Shown: piece after piece, positions 36,035 to 45,156 of the stretch
Numbering within the stretch: the first letter of the stretch is position 1
How the letters are laid out: the number at the start of each line of letters is the position of its first letter
DNA from: Caulobacter sp. NIBR1757
GTDB lineage: Bacteria; Pseudomonadota; Alphaproteobacteria; Caulobacterales; Caulobacteraceae
Length of the DNA: 64,000 bases
Assembly: GCF_027912495.1 (NCBI RefSeq)
Contig: NZ_CP115463.1
Span: 1,008,501-1,072,500 of the forward strand
Direction: 5' to 3'
Translations under genes and position numbers: made by a program
Notes under the pieces: model-generated
Database searches by the model: none
What the model was told of the DNA's origin: nothing
The model's input: the letters and a program-made list of their open reading frames with translations, nothing else

Positions 36035-36556
36035 ATGGCCATCCGTCGCATCCTCACCGTCGACAACGCCGCCGATCTGGCGGTGCTGAAGAAGAAGTCC
36101 GTTCCCGTGGAGACCGTCACCGACGCGCACCGCGCCCTGATGGACGACATGCTGGAGACCATGTACGCCGCCCCCGGCATCGGCCTGGCCGCCGTGCAGG
36201 TGGGCGAACCCCTGCGCATCATCGTCATGGACCTGGCCCGCGACGGCGAGGAGCCTGCCCCGCGCTACTTCGTGAACCCCGAAATCGTCGAGAAGAACGA
36301 CAGCCTCGCCCCCTACGAGGAAGGCTGCCTGTCGGTGCCGGAGATCTACGAGACGGTCGAGCGCCCCGACCAGGTCCACATCCGCTACCTCGACTACAAC
36401 GGCAATCAGGTCGATGAGGCCGCCGACGGCCTCTACGCCGTCTGCATCCAGCACGAGATGGACCACCTCGAAGGCGTCCTCTTCATCGACCACCTCTCCC
36501 GCCTGAAGCGCGACCGGGCGATCACCAAGGTGAAGAAGGCCGCCAGAGCAGCCTGA
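36035..36556 (+). CDS. def: Peptide deformylase
   Basis: This 173-residue metallo-enzyme removes the formyl group from new proteins. Its three motifs are intact: [10 protein letters not shown] (from about 48), EGCLSVPE with Cys98, and QHEMDHLEG with His140, Glu141 and His144. In Caulobacterales def is normally followed by fmt; here more than 5 kb of aldehyde and envelope-repair genes intervene, so the translation-initiation set is split. Confidence 0.97.
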   Translation: MAIRRILTVDNAADLAVLKKKSVPVETVTDAHRALMDDMLETMYAAPGIGLAAVQVGEPLRIIVMDLARDGEEPAPRYFVNPEIVEKNDSLAPYEEGCLSVPEIYETVERPDQVHIRYLDYNGNQVDEAADGLYAVCIQHEMDHLEGVLFIDHLSRLKRDRAITKVKKAARAA

Positions 36557-36567
36557 TTACGGGCCGC

Positions 36568-36930
36568 CTAACCCAGCGCCGTCGCTTCCGCGTCGCTGAA
36601 CACCCGCGACCGCGTCAGGAACCGCACCTCGCGCCCGTTCTCCAGGCTGAACATCCCGCCGCGCCCGGGCACGACGTCGATGATCAGTTGGGTATGGCGC
36701 CAGTACTCGAACTGCTCGGCGCTCATGAAGAAGCCGGCCCCGCCGATCTCGCCCAGCCGCACGTCGCCATCACCGATCCTGTAGTCGCCGACCGCGAAGC
36801 ACATCGGCGCCGAGCCGTCGCAACAGCCGCCCGACTGGTGGAAGAGCACGGGGCCGTGCTCCTCCACCAGGGTCGCGATCAGCGCCAGCGCGGCCTCTGT
36901 CGCGACCACGCGGGGAGGGGGAGGGCTCAC
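36568..36930 (-). CDS. DUF779 domain protein
   Basis: About 120 residues from a GTG read at 36930; a reading from the aldehyde dehydrogenase frame would be too long. VEEHGPVLFHQSGGCCDGSAPMC is the DUF779 signature, with a Cys pair, and FFMSAEQFEYWRHTQLIIDV follows. DUF779 genes are found next to aldehyde dehydrogenases of the AldB/ExaC class, as here, and are thought to assist aldehyde oxidation, mechanism unknown. The stop of the aldehyde dehydrogenase is 11 bases upstream, so the two form one operon. Confidence 0.8.
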   Translation of the reverse strand: MSPPPPRVVATEAALALIATLVEEHGPVLFHQSGGCCDGSAPMCFAVGDYRIGDGDVRLGEIGGAGFFMSAEQFEYWRHTQLIIDVVPGRGGMFSLENGREVRFLTRSRVFSDAEATALG

Positions 36931-36941
36931 CCGCCGGATCC

Positions 36942-38459
36942 CTAGAAGAACCCGAGCTTCTTGGGCGAATAGCTGACCAGCATGTTCTTGGTCTGCTGGT
37001 AGTGATCGAGCATCATCCGGTGGTTCTCGCGGCCGATCCCTGACGACTTGTAGCCGCCGAAGGCCGCGTGGGCCGGATAGGCGTGGTAGCAGTTGGTCCA
37101 CACCCGGCCCGCCTGGATGGCCCGTCCGAACCGGTAGCAGGTGTTGGCTTCCCGGCTCCAGACGCCCGCGCCCAGCCCGTAGAGGGTGTCGTTGGCGATC
37201 GACAGCGCCTCAGCCTCGTCCCTGAAGGTCGTCACCGACACGACGGGACCAAAGATCTCCTCCTGGAACACCCGCATCCGGTTGTGACCCTTCAGCACCG
37301 TCGGCTTGACGTAGAAGCCATCGGCCAGCTCGCCGCCCAGGACATTCCGTTCGCCGCCGATCAGAACTTCCGCGCCCTCCTGCCGGCCGATGTCGAAATA
37401 GCTGACGATCTTCTCCAGCTGTTCCGAGGACGCCTGCGCCCCGATCATCGTGGCCGGGTCCAGCGGATCGCCCTGCACGATGGCCGCTACCCGCTTCAGC
37501 GCCCGTTCCATGAAACGGTCATAGATCCGCTCGTGGATCAGCGCCCGGCTGGGACAGGTGCAGACCTCGCCCTGGTTGAGGGCGAACATCACGAACCCCT
37601 CGATGGCCTTGTCGAAAAAGTCGTCGTCCTCGCGCGCCACGTCCTCGAAGAAGATGTTCGGCGACTTGCCGCCCAACTCCAGCGTCACGGGGATCAGGTT
37701 CTGGCTGGCGTACTGCATGATCAGCCGGCCCGTCGTCGTCTCGCCGGTGAAGGCGATCTTGGAAATGCGCGGGCTGCTGGCCAGCGGCTTGCCGGCTTCC
37801 AGCCCGAAGCCGTTGACGATGTTGAGCACGCCGGGCGGCAGAATGTCGGCGATCAGCTCGGCCCACAGGCAGATGCTGGCCGGCGTCTGCTCGGCGGGTT
37901 TCAGCACCACGCAATTGCCCGCCGCCAGCGCTGGCGCCAGCTTCCAGCAGGCCATCAGCAGCGGGAAGTTCCAGGGGATGATCTGCCCCACCACGCCGAG
38001 CGGCTCATGGAAGTGATAGGCCACCGTGTCGTCGTCGATCTGGCTCAAGCTGCCTTCCTGGGCCCGGATGCAGCCGGCGAAATAGCGGAAGTGGTCGATG
38101 GCCAGCGGCAGATCGGCGGCCGTGGTCTCGCGGATCGGCTTGCCGTTGTCCCAGGTCTCGGCCCGGGCCAGCAGGTCCAGGTTTTCCTCCATGCGGTCGG
38201 CGATGCGGTTCAGCATCAGGGCGCGCTCGGCGACGCTGGTCTTGCCCCAGGCGTCCTTGGCGGCGTGGGCGCTGTCCAGAGCCCGGTCGACGTCGGCGGC
38301 GCTGGAGCGGGCGATCTCGCACAGCTTGCGGCCGTTCACCGGGCTGATGTTGTCGAAGTAACGGCCCTCGGCGGGGGCGACCCACTGGCCGCCGATGAAA
38401 TTGTCATAGCGCGCCGCGAAGGGCGCGGCCTGGGCGTGGATGGTTTCGTGCTTGGTCAT
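36942..38459 (-). CDS. Aldehyde dehydrogenase (AldB/ExaC-type)
   Basis: A 505-residue NAD-dependent aldehyde dehydrogenase. The start is the ATG read from 38459 with GGAGG upstream. [14 protein letters not shown] carries the general-base Glu, and [11 protein letters not shown] the nucleophile Cys300. The family (acetaldehyde/other short-chain aldehyde oxidation) often sits with DUF779 and an AcoR-like regulator, exactly the set here. The upstream gap contains three GCGACA sites (38581-38636). I noted a TGGC-n7-GGGC on the minus strand but do not claim a sigma-54 promoter. Confidence 0.95.
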   Translation of the reverse strand: MTKHETIHAQAAPFAARYDNFIGGQWVAPAEGRYFDNISPVNGRKLCEIARSSAADVDRALDSAHAAKDAWGKTSVAERALMLNRIADRMEENLDLLARAETWDNGKPIRETTAADLPLAIDHFRYFAGCIRAQEGSLSQIDDDTVAYHFHEPLGVVGQIIPWNFPLLMACWKLAPALAAGNCVVLKPAEQTPASICLWAELIADILPPGVLNIVNGFGLEAGKPLASSPRISKIAFTGETTTGRLIMQYASQNLIPVTLELGGKSPNIFFEDVAREDDDFFDKAIEGFVMFALNQGEVCTCPSRALIHERIYDRFMERALKRVAAIVQGDPLDPATMIGAQASSEQLEKIVSYFDIGRQEGAEVLIGGERNVLGGELADGFYVKPTVLKGHNRMRVFQEEIFGPVVSVTTFRDEAEALSIANDTLYGLGAGVWSREANTCYRFGRAIQAGRVWTNCYHAYPAHAAFGGYKSSGIGRENHRMMLDHYQQTKNMLVSYSPKKLGFF

Positions 38460-38580
38460 GGGCGTCCTCCGACGGTCTGGTTGTTGCCCAATCCCCGCCA
38501 GAACAGCCCCTCTGGTCAATTGCCGGGCGCCGCTCCCGCCCTGTTCTCCGCAAGAATTCAGTGGACATACCCCGGTCTTC

Positions 38581-38637
38581 GCGACAGCCTGATGCTTGAG
38601 GCGACAGTAAGAGCGCCGGTGTCGCATTCTGCGACAC
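38581..38637. promoter_or_regulatory. Operator region with phased GCGACA half-sites
   Basis: GCGACA occurs at 38581, 38601 and 38631, spaced 20 and 30 bases apart, i.e. on one face of the helix. The last is part of a perfect inverted repeat GTGTCGCA-TTC-TGCGACAC (38619-38637), which lies just before the regulator's ribosome site. It is the natural candidate binding site of the Fis-type HTH regulator encoded at 38654, controlling the aldehyde dehydrogenase and itself (inference). Confidence 0.6.
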
Positions 38638-38653
38638 AATGGAGGCCCAGGAC

Positions 38654-39706
38654 ATGATCGCCACGACTGCCGTCCAGGAAGCACGCCGCGCCTATTTCAA
38701 GCAGGGCGTGCTGCCGGCTGACCAGTTGGGTCACGCTATCCTGCGCTCCTGGATGCGCTGCTCCGACATGGGCCTCGACGCCGCCGCCCCGGCCGCCGCC
38801 CCCGACGCCAGCGCCGCGGAGATGCGCGCCCTCCAGGACCGCCACGAGGCCCTGCGCCGCCTCTGCCGCCCCGAACTGGACGCCCTCCACGCCGAGGCGC
38901 GCGAGACGGGTGGCATCGTCATCCTCACCAACCCCGAGGGCGTCGTGCTCGACGCCGTCGGCGATCCGGGCTTCGCCGGCCGCGCCGCCCAGGTCGCGCT
39001 GCGCCCTGGCGCCGCCTGGCAGGAGGGCGCCGCCGGCACCAACGCCATCGGCACCGCCATCGCCGAGCGACGCCCCGTCGCCGTTCACGGGGCAGAGCAT
39101 TTCTTCGACGCCCACCGCGAACTGACCTGCGCCGCCGCTCCCATCGTTGACGGCCGCGGCGCGGTGATGGGCGTGCTCGACATGTCCGGCCATGCCGCCG
39201 TCCAGCACCTGCACGCGCTGGGTCTGGTGAAACTGGCCGTCGAACAGATCGAGCACCGCCTGTTCCAGCAGGCCTTCGCCGGCTGCACCGTGGTCCGTTT
39301 CCACAGCGACGCGGCCCTGCTCGGCGCCGCGCGCCAGGGCGTCCTGGTGTTCGACGACGACCGCCTGGTCGCCGCCAACAAGCGGGGACTCAGCCTCACC
39401 GGTCGCAGCTGGGCGGATCTCGACGAGACCCGCTTCGATGACCTCTTCGACGCCGACCTCACCCGCCTCGAGGGCCCTGCCCAGCTGGTCACCGCCGCCG
39501 GGGATCGTTTCCACGCCGCCGTCGATCGCACCGGCCTGGGCGCCAGCCGGCCCGCGCCGGCGGCGCTGTCCGACGCCCCGCTGCGCGACACCGAGCTCGC
39601 CGCCATGAGGGCCGCCCTCGACGCCTGCAACGGCAACGTCAGCGCGGCGGCCAAGCGCCTCGGCGTCCACCGCGCTACCCTGTACCGCCGCCTCCTCTCG
39701 GCCTGA
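38654..39706 (+). CDS. AcoR-like GAF/PAS regulator with Fis-type HTH, lacking AAA+ domain
   Basis: The protein is 350 residues from the ATG at 38654 (GGAGG at 38641-38645; an ATG at 38639 overlaps this site). The N-terminal portion (to about 200) is the AcoR/GAF sensor: [33 protein letters not shown]-like stretch follows to about 300, then the C-terminal Fis HTH ([20 protein letters not shown]). The AAA+ sigma-54 activation module (GESGTGK and GAFTGA motifs) is missing. It probably regulates conventional sigma-70 promoters, perhaps as an effector-controlled repressor or activator of aldehyde metabolism. Confidence 0.85.
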   Translation: MIATTAVQEARRAYFKQGVLPADQLGHAILRSWMRCSDMGLDAAAPAAAPDASAAEMRALQDRHEALRRLCRPELDALHAEARETGGIVILTNPEGVVLDAVGDPGFAGRAAQVALRPGAAWQEGAAGTNAIGTAIAERRPVAVHGAEHFFDAHRELTCAAAPIVDGRGAVMGVLDMSGHAAVQHLHALGLVKLAVEQIEHRLFQQAFAGCTVVRFHSDAALLGAARQGVLVFDDDRLVAANKRGLSLTGRSWADLDETRFDDLFDADLTRLEGPAQLVTAAGDRFHAAVDRTGLGASRPAPAALSDAPLRDTELAAMRAALDACNGNVSAAAKRLGVHRATLYRRLLSA

Positions 39707-39802
39707 CCGCCGCCCGCCCGGGGCGATCACGCCGCCTTCCGATCATTTGACTCGCCTGTGATCGGCTCCACATTCCACAAGGGGCCGTACCGGAGAGACC
39801 AG

Positions 39803-40735
39803 ATGCTGATCCGCCACGCCGGCGACCTGACCGAGAACGACGTCACCCCGCACGGCCTCTACCTGCGCCGCCGGGAGTTCATGGCCGGGACCATCGCCCT
39901 GGGCGCCGCCGGCCTCGCCGCCTGCGCGCCGGAAGACGTCGCCGCCGCCCCGCTCAAGGCCGCAAAGTCCCGCTACACCACCACCGAAAAGCTGACCCCC
40001 TTCAAGGACGTCACCACCTACAACAACTTCTACGAATTCGGCGTCGACAAGTCCGACCCCGCCGCCAACGCCGGCAAGCTCAAGACCCGCCCCTGGACCG
40101 TCAAGGTCGACGGCGCCTGCGCCAAGCCGGGGACCTACAATCTCGAGGACATCCTCAAGATCAGCCCCTTGCAGGAGCGCATCTATCGCCTGCGCTGCGT
40201 CGAGGGCTGGTCGATGGTCATCCCCTGGATCGGCATCCCGCTGGCTGACATCCTCAAACGCTACCAGCCGACCTCGAAGGCCAAATTCGTCGCCTTCGAA
40301 ACCCTGCTGCGCCCCAGCGAAATGCCCGGCCAGCGCCGCGCCGTCCTGCAGTGGCCCTATCGCGAGGGCCTGCGCATGGACGAGGCCATGCACCCGCTCG
40401 CCTTCATGGCGGTCGGCCTCTACGGACAGACCCTGCTGAACCAGAACGGCGCCCCCATGCGCCTCGTCGTGCCCTGGAAGTACGGCTTCAAGTCGATCAA
40501 GAGCATCAGCCGCATCAGCTTCACCGAGACCCAGCCCAAGACCGCCTGGCAGCTGTCGGCGCCGCAGGAGTACGGCTTCTATTCCAACGTCAATCCCGCC
40601 GTCGACCACCCGCGCTGGAGCCAGGCCAGCGAGCGCCGCATCGGCGAGTTCATCCGCCGCAAGACCCTGCCCTTCAACGGCTACGGCGAGGTCGCCGGCC
40701 TCTATGCCGGCATGGACCTGCGGAAGTTCTACTGA
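39803..40735 (+). CDS. msrP: Protein-methionine-sulfoxide reductase, catalytic subunit MsrP (YedY)
   Basis: This 310-residue periplasmic molybdopterin enzyme repairs oxidised methionines in envelope proteins. The twin-arginine signal [16 protein letters not shown] is followed by the molybdenum-binding Cys132 in LRCVEGWSM and the conserved [13 protein letters not shown]. The ATG at 39803 has CGGAGAG upstream. The msrQ gene overlaps its stop, so the system is complete. Confidence 0.95.
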   Translation: MLIRHAGDLTENDVTPHGLYLRRREFMAGTIALGAAGLAACAPEDVAAAPLKAAKSRYTTTEKLTPFKDVTTYNNFYEFGVDKSDPAANAGKLKTRPWTVKVDGACAKPGTYNLEDILKISPLQERIYRLRCVEGWSMVIPWIGIPLADILKRYQPTSKAKFVAFETLLRPSEMPGQRRAVLQWPYREGLRMDEAMHPLAFMAVGLYGQTLLNQNGAPMRLVVPWKYGFKSIKSISRISFTETQPKTAWQLSAPQEYGFYSNVNPAVDHPRWSQASERRIGEFIRRKTLPFNGYGEVAGLYAGMDLRKFY

Positions 40736-41331
40736 TGAGTTCCAAGACCAAGGACCGCCTCGTTTACACGGCGGTCTGGCTGGCCTGTTTCGCCCCCATC
40801 CTGTGGCTGGCCTGGCGCCTGCTCAGCGGCGACCTCGGCGCCAACCCCATCGAGGCCCTGATCCGCCAGCTCGGTGTCTGGGGCCTGCGTTTCGTGCTGA
40901 TCAGCCTGGCCATCACCCCCGCCGCCCGCCTGCTGCGCCAGCCCCGCCTGATCCGCTTCCGCCGTACGGTCGGCCTGTTCGCCTTCGCCTATGTGCTCCT
41001 GCACTGGGGCGCCTACGTCGGCGTCGATCAGTTCTTCGACTGGGCCGCGGTGCTGAAGGACATCTACAAACGCCCCTTCATCACCATCGGCATGACCGCC
41101 TTCGTGCTCCTGATCCCGCTCGCGGTGACCAGCACCAACGCCGCCATCCGGGCGCTCGGCCCCGTGCGCTGGAAACGCCTCCACCGCCTGATCTACGTGA
41201 TCGCCCCGCTGGGGGTGCTGCACTACTACATGCTGGTGAAGGCGGACCATCGGCCGCCGTTGATCTATGCGGCGATCCTGGCGGTGCTGCTTGCCTATCG
41301 ACTATGGGAGTGGCGCCGCAAGCGCCGCTAA
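40735..41331 (+). CDS. msrQ: Protein-methionine-sulfoxide reductase heme-binding subunit MsrQ (YedZ)
   Basis: A 198-residue membrane protein with six helices (about 10-27, 47-63, 77-93, 113-130, 148-165, 172-190). Heme-ligand histidines appear in LLHWGAYV, WKRLHRLIYV and LGVLHYYM. MsrQ passes electrons from the quinone pool or a cytoplasmic flavin reductase to MsrP. Translationally coupled to msrP by one overlapping base (TGATG). A family E repeat follows. Confidence 0.93.
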   Translation: MSSKTKDRLVYTAVWLACFAPILWLAWRLLSGDLGANPIEALIRQLGVWGLRFVLISLAITPAARLLRQPRLIRFRRTVGLFAFAYVLLHWGAYVGVDQFFDWAAVLKDIYKRPFITIGMTAFVLLIPLAVTSTNAAIRALGPVRWKRLHRLIYVIAPLGVLHYYMLVKADHRPPLIYAAILAVLLAYRLWEWRRKRR

Positions 41332-41502
41332 CCTCCCTCCCCGAATTGGGGAGGGCAGACGCGCGGTTACGCGCGTCGGGTGGGGAAGTCGGTCACTGAC
41401 TTTCGAGAGAAGGCACTGAGAAGCCTGACCGGTGGGGCCGGTGACCCGCTTCCCCACCCGGCGCGCAACGCGCGCCTGCCCTCCCCAATTCGGGGAGGGA
41501 GG
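41332..41502. repeat. Palindromic intergenic repeat, family E
   Basis: Left arm CCTCCCTCCCCGAATTGGGG with second hairpin GACGCGCGGTTACGCGCGTC, then GGGTGGGGAAG. Right arm CTTCCCCACCCGG, hairpin GGCGCGCAACGCGCGCC, and CCCTCCCCAATTCGGGGAGG. Two terminal stems (CCCCGAATTGGGG) are self-complementary. Only one copy was found in the window. Confidence 0.85.
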
Positions 41503-41514
41503 TCGCGAAGCCCC

Positions 41515-41808
41515 CTACTGCCTCTTCTCCTGCGCCGCCTCGGCCTTGTCCTCGCGCGAGCTCTCCGCCAGGTCTTCCTGGGCGTTCGCCGCCGTGTCCT
41601 TCACGGCGTCGGCGGCTTCCGCCCCGGCTTCCTTGATCGCCGCGCCGGCTTCCTTGACGTCCGGGTCGTTGGCGATGTCGTGGGCGGCCTCCTTGACCTC
41701 GGCTCCGGCGGCCTGCGCCCCTTCCTTCAGTTCGGCCCGGTCCTGGCTGTCGCAGGCGGCGAGGGTCAGGCCGACAGCGGCCAGGGCGACGAGAGCAAGC
41801 GAACGCAT
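41515..41808 (-). CDS. Small lipoprotein (entericidin/hydrophilic-helix type)
   Basis: The protein is 97 residues from the ATG read at 41808. [19 protein letters not shown] is a lipoprotein signal with lipobox LAAC, cysteine at about 19. The mature part is a highly charged, Ala/Glu/Lys-rich helix with repeated KEA/EAGAE units, similar to small stress lipoproteins and LEA-like helices. No catalytic residues. Divergent from fmt across 97 bases. Confidence 0.85.
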   Translation of the reverse strand: MRSLALVALAAVGLTLAACDSQDRAELKEGAQAAGAEVKEAAHDIANDPDVKEAGAAIKEAGAEAADAVKDTAANAQEDLAESSREDKAEAAQEKRQ

Positions 41809-41905
41809 GGACAATCTCCGTGAATGTTCCGCCACATCAACGAACCGTGATCGCCCCGGTTCCCGTCCCTTCCTACCGAGCCCCCGAACCGCTACATGCC
41901 CCGCC

Positions 41906-42832
41906 ATGCGTCTCGCCTTCCTCGGCACTCCCGACTTCGCCGTCATCAGCCTGGCCGCCCTCCTCGAGGCCGGCCACGACATCGCCTGCGTCTACAGCCA
42001 GCCCCCGGCCCCGCGCGGCCGTGGCCAGGACCTCAAGCCCTCGCCGGTGCACCAGTTCGCCTTGGACCATGGCCTCACCGTCCGCACGCCCAAATCCATG
42101 AAGTCCGACGAGGAGATCGCCGCCTTCCAGGCCCTGGGTCTCGACGCCGCCGTCGTCGTCGCCTTCGGCCAGATCCTCAAGCCCGGCATCCTCGAGGCCC
42201 CGCGCCTCGGCTGCTTCAACCTGCACGGCTCCATCCTGCCCCGCTGGCGCGGCGCGGCGCCCATCCAGCGCGCCGTCATGGCCGGCGACGAGATCACCGG
42301 CGTCCAGGTCATGCGCATGAGCGAGGGGCTCGACGAGGGCGCCGTGATCGCCACGGCGACCACCCGCATCGGCCGCTACGACACCGCCGGCACGATCCAC
42401 GACCGCCTGGCCCAGCTCGGCGCCCGCCTCCTCGTCGACACCCTGCCGGCCATCGAGGCCGGAACCGCCGTCGAAACCCCCCAGGCCGAAGAGGGCGTGA
42501 CCTACGCCCGCAAGATCACCCCCGCCGAGGCCCGCCTCGACTGGTCCCGCCCGGCCGAGGAGATCGACCGCCAGATCCGCGGCCTCTCCCCCTTCCCGGG
42601 CGCCTGGTTCGAGGCCCCGTCGACGCGCGGCCCCACCCGCGTGAAGGCCCTGATGTCCCACGTCGAGGATGCCTCCGGCCTGCCCGGGACCGCCCTCGAC
42701 GACAGCCTGCTGATCGCCTGCGGCGACGGCGCCGTCCGCCTGCTGGAACTGCAGCGCGAGGGCAAGGGCCGCCAGCCGGCCGACGTCTTCCTGCGGGGCT
42801 TCCCGGTCGCGGCCGGCACGGTCCTGGCCTGA
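41906..42832 (+). CDS. fmt: Methionyl-tRNA formyltransferase
   Basis: The 308-residue enzyme formylates initiator methionyl-t[12 protein letters not shown] near the N-terminus and the catalytic triad Asn105, His107 ([13 protein letters not shown]) and Asp143 (GLDEGAV) are present; the C-terminal tRNA-binding domain carries [20 protein letters not shown] overlap with truA (TGATG). Separated from its partner def by a 5.2-kb block. Confidence 0.96.
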   Translation: MRLAFLGTPDFAVISLAALLEAGHDIACVYSQPPAPRGRGQDLKPSPVHQFALDHGLTVRTPKSMKSDEEIAAFQALGLDAAVVVAFGQILKPGILEAPRLGCFNLHGSILPRWRGAAPIQRAVMAGDEITGVQVMRMSEGLDEGAVIATATTRIGRYDTAGTIHDRLAQLGARLLVDTLPAIEAGTAVETPQAEEGVTYARKITPAEARLDWSRPAEEIDRQIRGLSPFPGAWFEAPSTRGPTRVKALMSHVEDASGLPGTALDDSLLIACGDGAVRLLELQREGKGRQPADVFLRGFPVAAGTVLA

Positions 42833-43569
42833 TGCCCCGCTACCGCCTCACCGTCGAATACGACGGCCGCCCCTACCGCGGCTTCCAGGCCCAGGCCGAG
42901 CTGCCGAGCGTCCAGGGCGCCATCGAGCGCGCCGTCAAAGCCTTCTGCGGCGAGGACATCCGGCTGATCGCCGCCGGCCGCACCGACACCGGCGTCCATG
43001 CCACGGGCCAGGTCATCCATATCGATCTGGAAAAGGACTGGCCGGCCCGCACCGTGCTGCAGGCGATCAACGCCCACCTGGTGCCCGAGCCTATCGCCAT
43101 CCTGGATGCCTCGGTGGCTGAGGGCGACTGGCACGCCCGCTTCAGCGCCATCGAGCGCCGCTACCTCTACCGCATCCTCAACCGCGAGGCCCGCCCGGCC
43201 CTCGACCTGGGCCGCGTCTGGCACGTGAAGAAGCCGATCGACGCGGCGGCCATGCACGCCGCCGCGCAAGCGCTCGTCGGCCACCACGACTTCACCACCT
43301 TCCGCGACATGCAGTGCCAGGCCAAATCGCCGCTGAAGACCCTGGACGTTGCCGACGTCCGCCGCGAGGGCGACCAGGTCCTGCTGGTCTTCACCGGCCG
43401 CAGCTTCCTTCATCGGCAGGTTCGCTCGATGACCGGCACGTTGCTGGAAGTCGGCGTCGGCCGCTGGACGGCGGAGGATGTGAAGGCGGCGCTGGAGGCG
43501 AAGGACCGCACGGCCTGCGGGCCGGTCGCGCCGGCGGATGGGCTCTATCTGACCGGCGTCGCCTACTGA
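42832..43569 (+). CDS. truA: tRNA pseudouridine(38-40) synthase
   Basis: This 245-residue TruA is coupled to fmt. The catalytic Asp52 is in AAGRTDTGVHATG; RRYLYRI and SFLHRQVRSMTGTL are the usual later motifs. It modifies positions 38-40 in the anticodon stem-loop. No C-terminal extension. Followed by nested repeats. Confidence 0.96.
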   Translation: MPRYRLTVEYDGRPYRGFQAQAELPSVQGAIERAVKAFCGEDIRLIAAGRTDTGVHATGQVIHIDLEKDWPARTVLQAINAHLVPEPIAILDASVAEGDWHARFSAIERRYLYRILNREARPALDLGRVWHVKKPIDAAAMHAAAQALVGHHDFTTFRDMQCQAKSPLKTLDVADVRREGDQVLLVFTGRSFLHRQVRSMTGTLLEVGVGRWTAEDVKAALEAKDRTACGPVAPADGLYLTGVAY

Positions 43570-43585
43570 CGACGGGTGCGCGATT

Positions 43586-43964
43586 CCGCCCCCTTAGGGG
43601 GCGGGGGACCGCGGCCGAAGGCCGTGGTGGTGGGGGTCACCGTCAGCAGAGACCTGCCCGATGTGCCGCGTCCCTGACCGTTGACCCCCTCAGTCGGCTC
43701 CGCCGACAGCTCCCCCTGAGGGCAGGGCTATCGCATATGGCGTGAAACTGCTCACCAGCTCCTCTCCCTAAGGGAGAGGAAGGGGCCCGCGCTGCGCCAG
43801 CAGCGTGGGAAGGAGAGGGTTTACGAACGCCTGAAGCTAATCCCCACGGTCCTTAAACCCTCTTCCTCCCACCGCTTCGCGGCGGGCCCCTCCTTCTCCC
43901 TTAGGGAGAAGGGAAAGAAAGGCCGACATTTCCATATGCGATAGCCCTGCCCCTGAGGGGGAGC
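43586..43964. repeat. Palindromic repeat family F, interrupted by an inserted element
   Basis: Left terminal hairpin CCGCCCCCTTAGGGGGCGG (43586-43604), second hairpin CCGCGGCCGAAGGCCGTGG, then GTGGGGGTCA. The right arm has TGACCCCCTC, hairpin TCGGCTCCGCCGA, and a terminal hairpin. That last hairpin is split by the element at 43723-43949. Removing the element and one 10-base copy restores GCTCCCCCTGAGGGGGAGC, a perfect 9-bp stem. Confidence 0.9.
43723..43949. mobile_element. Non-autonomous MITE-like insertion with 18-bp terminal inverted repeats
   Basis: A 227-bp segment ends in perfect inverted repeats CAGGGCTATCGCATATGG and CCATATGCGATAGCCCTG. It is flanked by the direct repeat CCCCTGAGGG at 43713-43722 and 43950-43959. 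Because the target is itself a palindrome, the boundary is ambiguous: 18-bp ends with 10-bp duplication, 19 with 8, 20 with 6, or 21 with 4. Inside, at about 43761-43912, another pair of inverted arms (CCTCTCCCTAAGGGAGAGG and CCTTCTCCCTTAGGGAGAAG) forms a third nested palindromic unit. It holds no gene; any transposase must act in trans. Confidence 0.8.
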
Positions 43965-43975
43965 GACCACGTTCC

Positions 43976-44365
43976 TTAGTCCATCAAACTCGCCGGCACC
44001 TTGCCGCCGTTCTCGCTGAGCTTCTTCAGCACCGCCTTGTGCAGCCAGATGTTCATCGCCGCGCTGTCCGACTTGTCACCGGTGTAGCCCAGCTCATCGG
44101 CCAGGTCCTTGCGCTCCTGCAGGCTGCTCTCCATCCCGACCAGCTTCATCAGATCGACGATCGAAGTGCGCCAGTTCAGTTTCTGCGGATTGTTCGCCGC
44201 CATGTCCTCGAGGACCGCCTCGATATCGACCGGCGCCGGGGCCTGGGCGTGCGCCTGCTCCTGCGGCGTCGGACCCGGCTGCGCCTGCGGCGTCGGCGCG
44301 GGGGCCGGCGCGGCCTTCGGCTTGTGGCCGAAAATCTTGCCCAGGATGTTGCTGAAGATACCCAT
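43976..44365 (-). CDS. DUF3597 domain protein
   Basis: The protein is 129 residues, starting MGIFSNILGKIFGHKPKAAP. A Pro/Ala/Gln linker is followed by the DUF3597 core (VDIEAVLEDMAANNPQKLNW, LVGMESSLQERKDLADELGY). The domain is small, helical and soluble, with a LysM-like or EF-like partner in some proteins, function not known. It lies directly after the nested repeat, convergent with truA. Confidence 0.88.
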   Translation of the reverse strand: MGIFSNILGKIFGHKPKAAPAPAPTPQAQPGPTPQEQAHAQAPAPVDIEAVLEDMAANNPQKLNWRTSIVDLMKLVGMESSLQERKDLADELGYTGDKSDSAAMNIWLHKAVLKKLSENGGKVPASLMD

Positions 44366-44447
44366 GGTCGTCCCTCACGCTGCGGCGGCCAACGGGCCGC
44401 TCCGAGCAGAAGGAAGCCCCGAAGCCCCGCTTCGTTGCCTGCCAAAT

Positions 44448-44465
44448 AATATGTCTAGACATATT
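44448..44465. repeat. 18-bp CTAG-centred palindrome, copy 1
   Basis: AATATGTCTAGACATATT is perfectly self-complementary and followed by CATCCG. The 16-base core recurs at 61141-61156, also followed by TCATCCG, in otherwise empty DNA. CTAG is normally scarce in bacterial DNA. Could be a regulator site or a tiny mobile repeat end. Confidence 0.6.
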
Positions 44466-44677
44466 CATCCGACTTTGGCGGGCCCGACCCACGCCCGTCG
44501 CCTCAGCCCTCCGGACACCGCCCAATGGGCCCGGTCCAAGCCCGACAAAACCCTGTCGCCATCACCCACACCGACCCGGCGCCACCCCCCACGGGGACCG
44601 GGCGCGGGACCGGCAAAAGTCTGGCGCCTTCACCTACAGATATCTGAAATCATTGAATAAATGGCGAATTCACCGCC

Positions 44678-44703
44678 TTGACGGCCCGAAACTCCGCTAT
44701 ACT
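44678..44703 (+). promoter_or_regulatory. Orphan Caulobacter-type promoter
   Basis: TTGACG (44678-44683) and GCTATACT (44696-44703) match the TTGacg / GCTAnAwC pattern described for Caulobacter housekeeping promoters, with a 12-base gap. No gene follows in this direction; transcription would run antisense to the EamA and dapE genes. A small stem CCGC-ttcgtta-GCGG (44711-44725) follows. Confidence 0.45.
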
Positions 44704-44718
44704 GGTCCGCCCGCTTCG

Positions 44719-45156
44719 TTAGCGGATCGCCACCAGCACCGCCCCGCCGGCGATCAGCGCCACCCCCAGCCAGTTCTTCCAGCTCAGCTGCTCGCCGAGG
44801 AAGGCCACCCCCATGATCGCCACCAGCACCACCGACAGCTTGTCCAGCGGCGCCACCCGCGACGCCTCGCCCAGCTTCAGCGCCCGGAAATAGCAGAGCC
44901 AGCTGGCCCCCGTGGCCAGGCCGGACAGGGTGAGGAACACCAGGGTCCGCGGGCTCATATCGCCGAACGACCGCCACTGCCCGCTGACCGCCACGATCAG
45001 CCCGGCGAAGGCCACCACCACCAGGGTCCGCACCAGGGTGGCCAGGTCCGACGGCGTATCCTTCACCCCCACCTTGGCCAGGATCGCCGTCGCCGCCGCG
45101 AACACCGCCGCCAGCAGGGCCCAGAACAGCCAGCCGCCGGCCAACGTTTTCATCAT
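44719..45156 (-). CDS. EamA-family small membrane transporter
   Basis: The protein is 145 residues with about five hydrophobic segments, equal to one EamA/DMT unit rather than the usual two. [22 protein letters not shown] and [22 protein letters not shown] are EamA-typical; the latter is the signature near 95-110. Such half-size DMT proteins act as dimers to export metabolites. The start overlaps the dapE stop (ATGATG/TGA), so it is the last gene of a dapE unit. Confidence 0.85.
   Translation of the reverse strand: MMKTLAGGWLFWALLAAVFAAATAILAKVGVKDTPSDLATLVRTLVVVAFAGLIVAVSGQWRSFGDMSPRTLVFLTLSGLATGASWLCYFRALKLGEASRVAPLDKLSVVLVAIMGVAFLGEQLSWKNWLGVALIAGGAVLVAIR

Larger units (their letters stand above)
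44366..44718. other. Gene-free region of 353 bases
   Basis: No convincing gene is seen. It holds the CTAG-centred palindrome at 44448-44465 and a candidate promoter at 44678-44703 that points into the 3' end of the convergent EamA gene. The rest is GC-rich and structureless to inspection. Confidence 0.6.

Noticed and set aside
38460..38580. Sigma-54 promoter (TGGC-n7-GGGC) for the aldehyde dehydrogenase
   Set aside because: Spacing fits only the core GG/GC and the regulator has no AAA+ domain to activate sigma-54; too weak to list.
43723..43949. Insertion sequence with its own transposase
   Set aside because: The 227 bases hold no open frame of useful length; any transposase must be elsewhere.
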